A model generated the notes under the pieces. That model made no database searches. It saw nothing but the letters and a program-made list of their open reading frames with translations, and was not told the origin of the DNA. 6,462 nucleotides of DNA from the NCBI GenBank assembly GCA_947463755.1, contig CANHUK010000098.1:1-6462 (forward strand), in the 5' to 3' direction. The position numbers and the translations under genes were made by a program. Shown piece after piece: positions 6,267-6,462 of this stretch. How positions within the stretch are numbered: position 1 is the stretch's first letter; each line of letters starts with the position of its first letter. This DNA comes from Chitinophagaceae bacterium (GTDB lineage Bacteria; Bacteroidota; Bacteroidia; Chitinophagales; Chitinophagaceae).

Positions 6267-6462
6267 ATGTCAAGACAAGAAAACAGCAAGGGAAGGCAAT
6301 CATCGAGGTTCAACCGACCGTCCACCGATGGCAACGAGGAATCCTCGCGGAAAGGCCCCCGTTTCAATATTTACTGGGTCTATGGCCTGGTGCTGGTCTT
6401 TTTGATCGGCTACCAGATCCTTCAGGGCGTGACGCCGGACGCCACGGTCATTACAGACCTCA
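6267..6462 (+). CDS. ftsH: ATP-dependent zinc metalloprotease FtsH, N-terminal fragment cut by window edge
   Basis: FtsH is a membrane-anchored AAA+ protease that degrades damaged membrane proteins and short-lived regulators. Only 65 codons are inside the window. They show a polar, basic N-terminus (residues 1-32), then PRFNIYWVYGLVLVFLIGY, which starts the first transmembrane helix (about 35-53), and a turn into the periplasmic region (VTPDATVITDL). Neither the AAA+ domain nor the HEXXH zinc motif is reached. The call rests on the FNIYW-plus-helix pattern typical of Bacteroidota FtsH and on the position right after rsfS, where ftsH is usually found in this phylum. ATG 6267 lies 57 bases after the rsfS stop. 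No terminator or clear promoter is visible in between, so readthrough from rsfS is plausible. Confidence 0.82.
   Translation, partial: MSRQENSKGRQSSRFNRPSTDGNEESSRKGPRFNIYWVYGLVLVFLIGYQILQGVTPDATVITDL

Overview
The window reads as an ordinary chromosomal housekeeping region of a Bacteroidota bacterium, probably of the Chitinophagia/Sphingobacteriia kind with a fairly high GC content (judged by eye, not counted). Three things support this. CarB carries the wording typical of that phylum. Start sites lack clear Shine-Dalgarno sequences, and TAnnTTTG-type -7 promoter boxes lie upstream of genes. The order birA / rsfS / ftsH is common in Bacteroidota.

Left part (1-2338, minus strand): the first 779 codons of carB, the large subunit of carbamoyl-phosphate synthetase, cut by the left window edge. 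Between carB and the next gene (2339-2567) is a divergent control region. It holds a good Bacteroidota-type promoter for carB, a hairpin plus T-run at the very start of the predicted carB leader, and two copies of the 9-mer ATCCCGGGT on either side of the promoter.

Middle part (2568-4762, plus strand): a secreted M23-family zinc metallopeptidase with a long beta-rich C-terminal region. It is followed 11 bases later by a BCP-type peroxiredoxin, probably in one operon. The two may serve envelope maintenance and peroxide detoxification, but the link is only by position.

Right part (4837-6462): a monofunctional biotin-protein ligase (birA, minus strand) converges on the peroxiredoxin gene and diverges from rsfS. 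rsfS (ribosome silencing factor) reads rightward and is followed by the start of ftsH, the membrane AAA+ protease, cut by the right edge.

All four complete genes and both partial ones belong to known families. I found no undescribed multi-gene system, mobile element, CRISPR array, tRNA or rRNA. The parts most worth a second look are the carB leader and promoter region, and the unusual start of rsfS.
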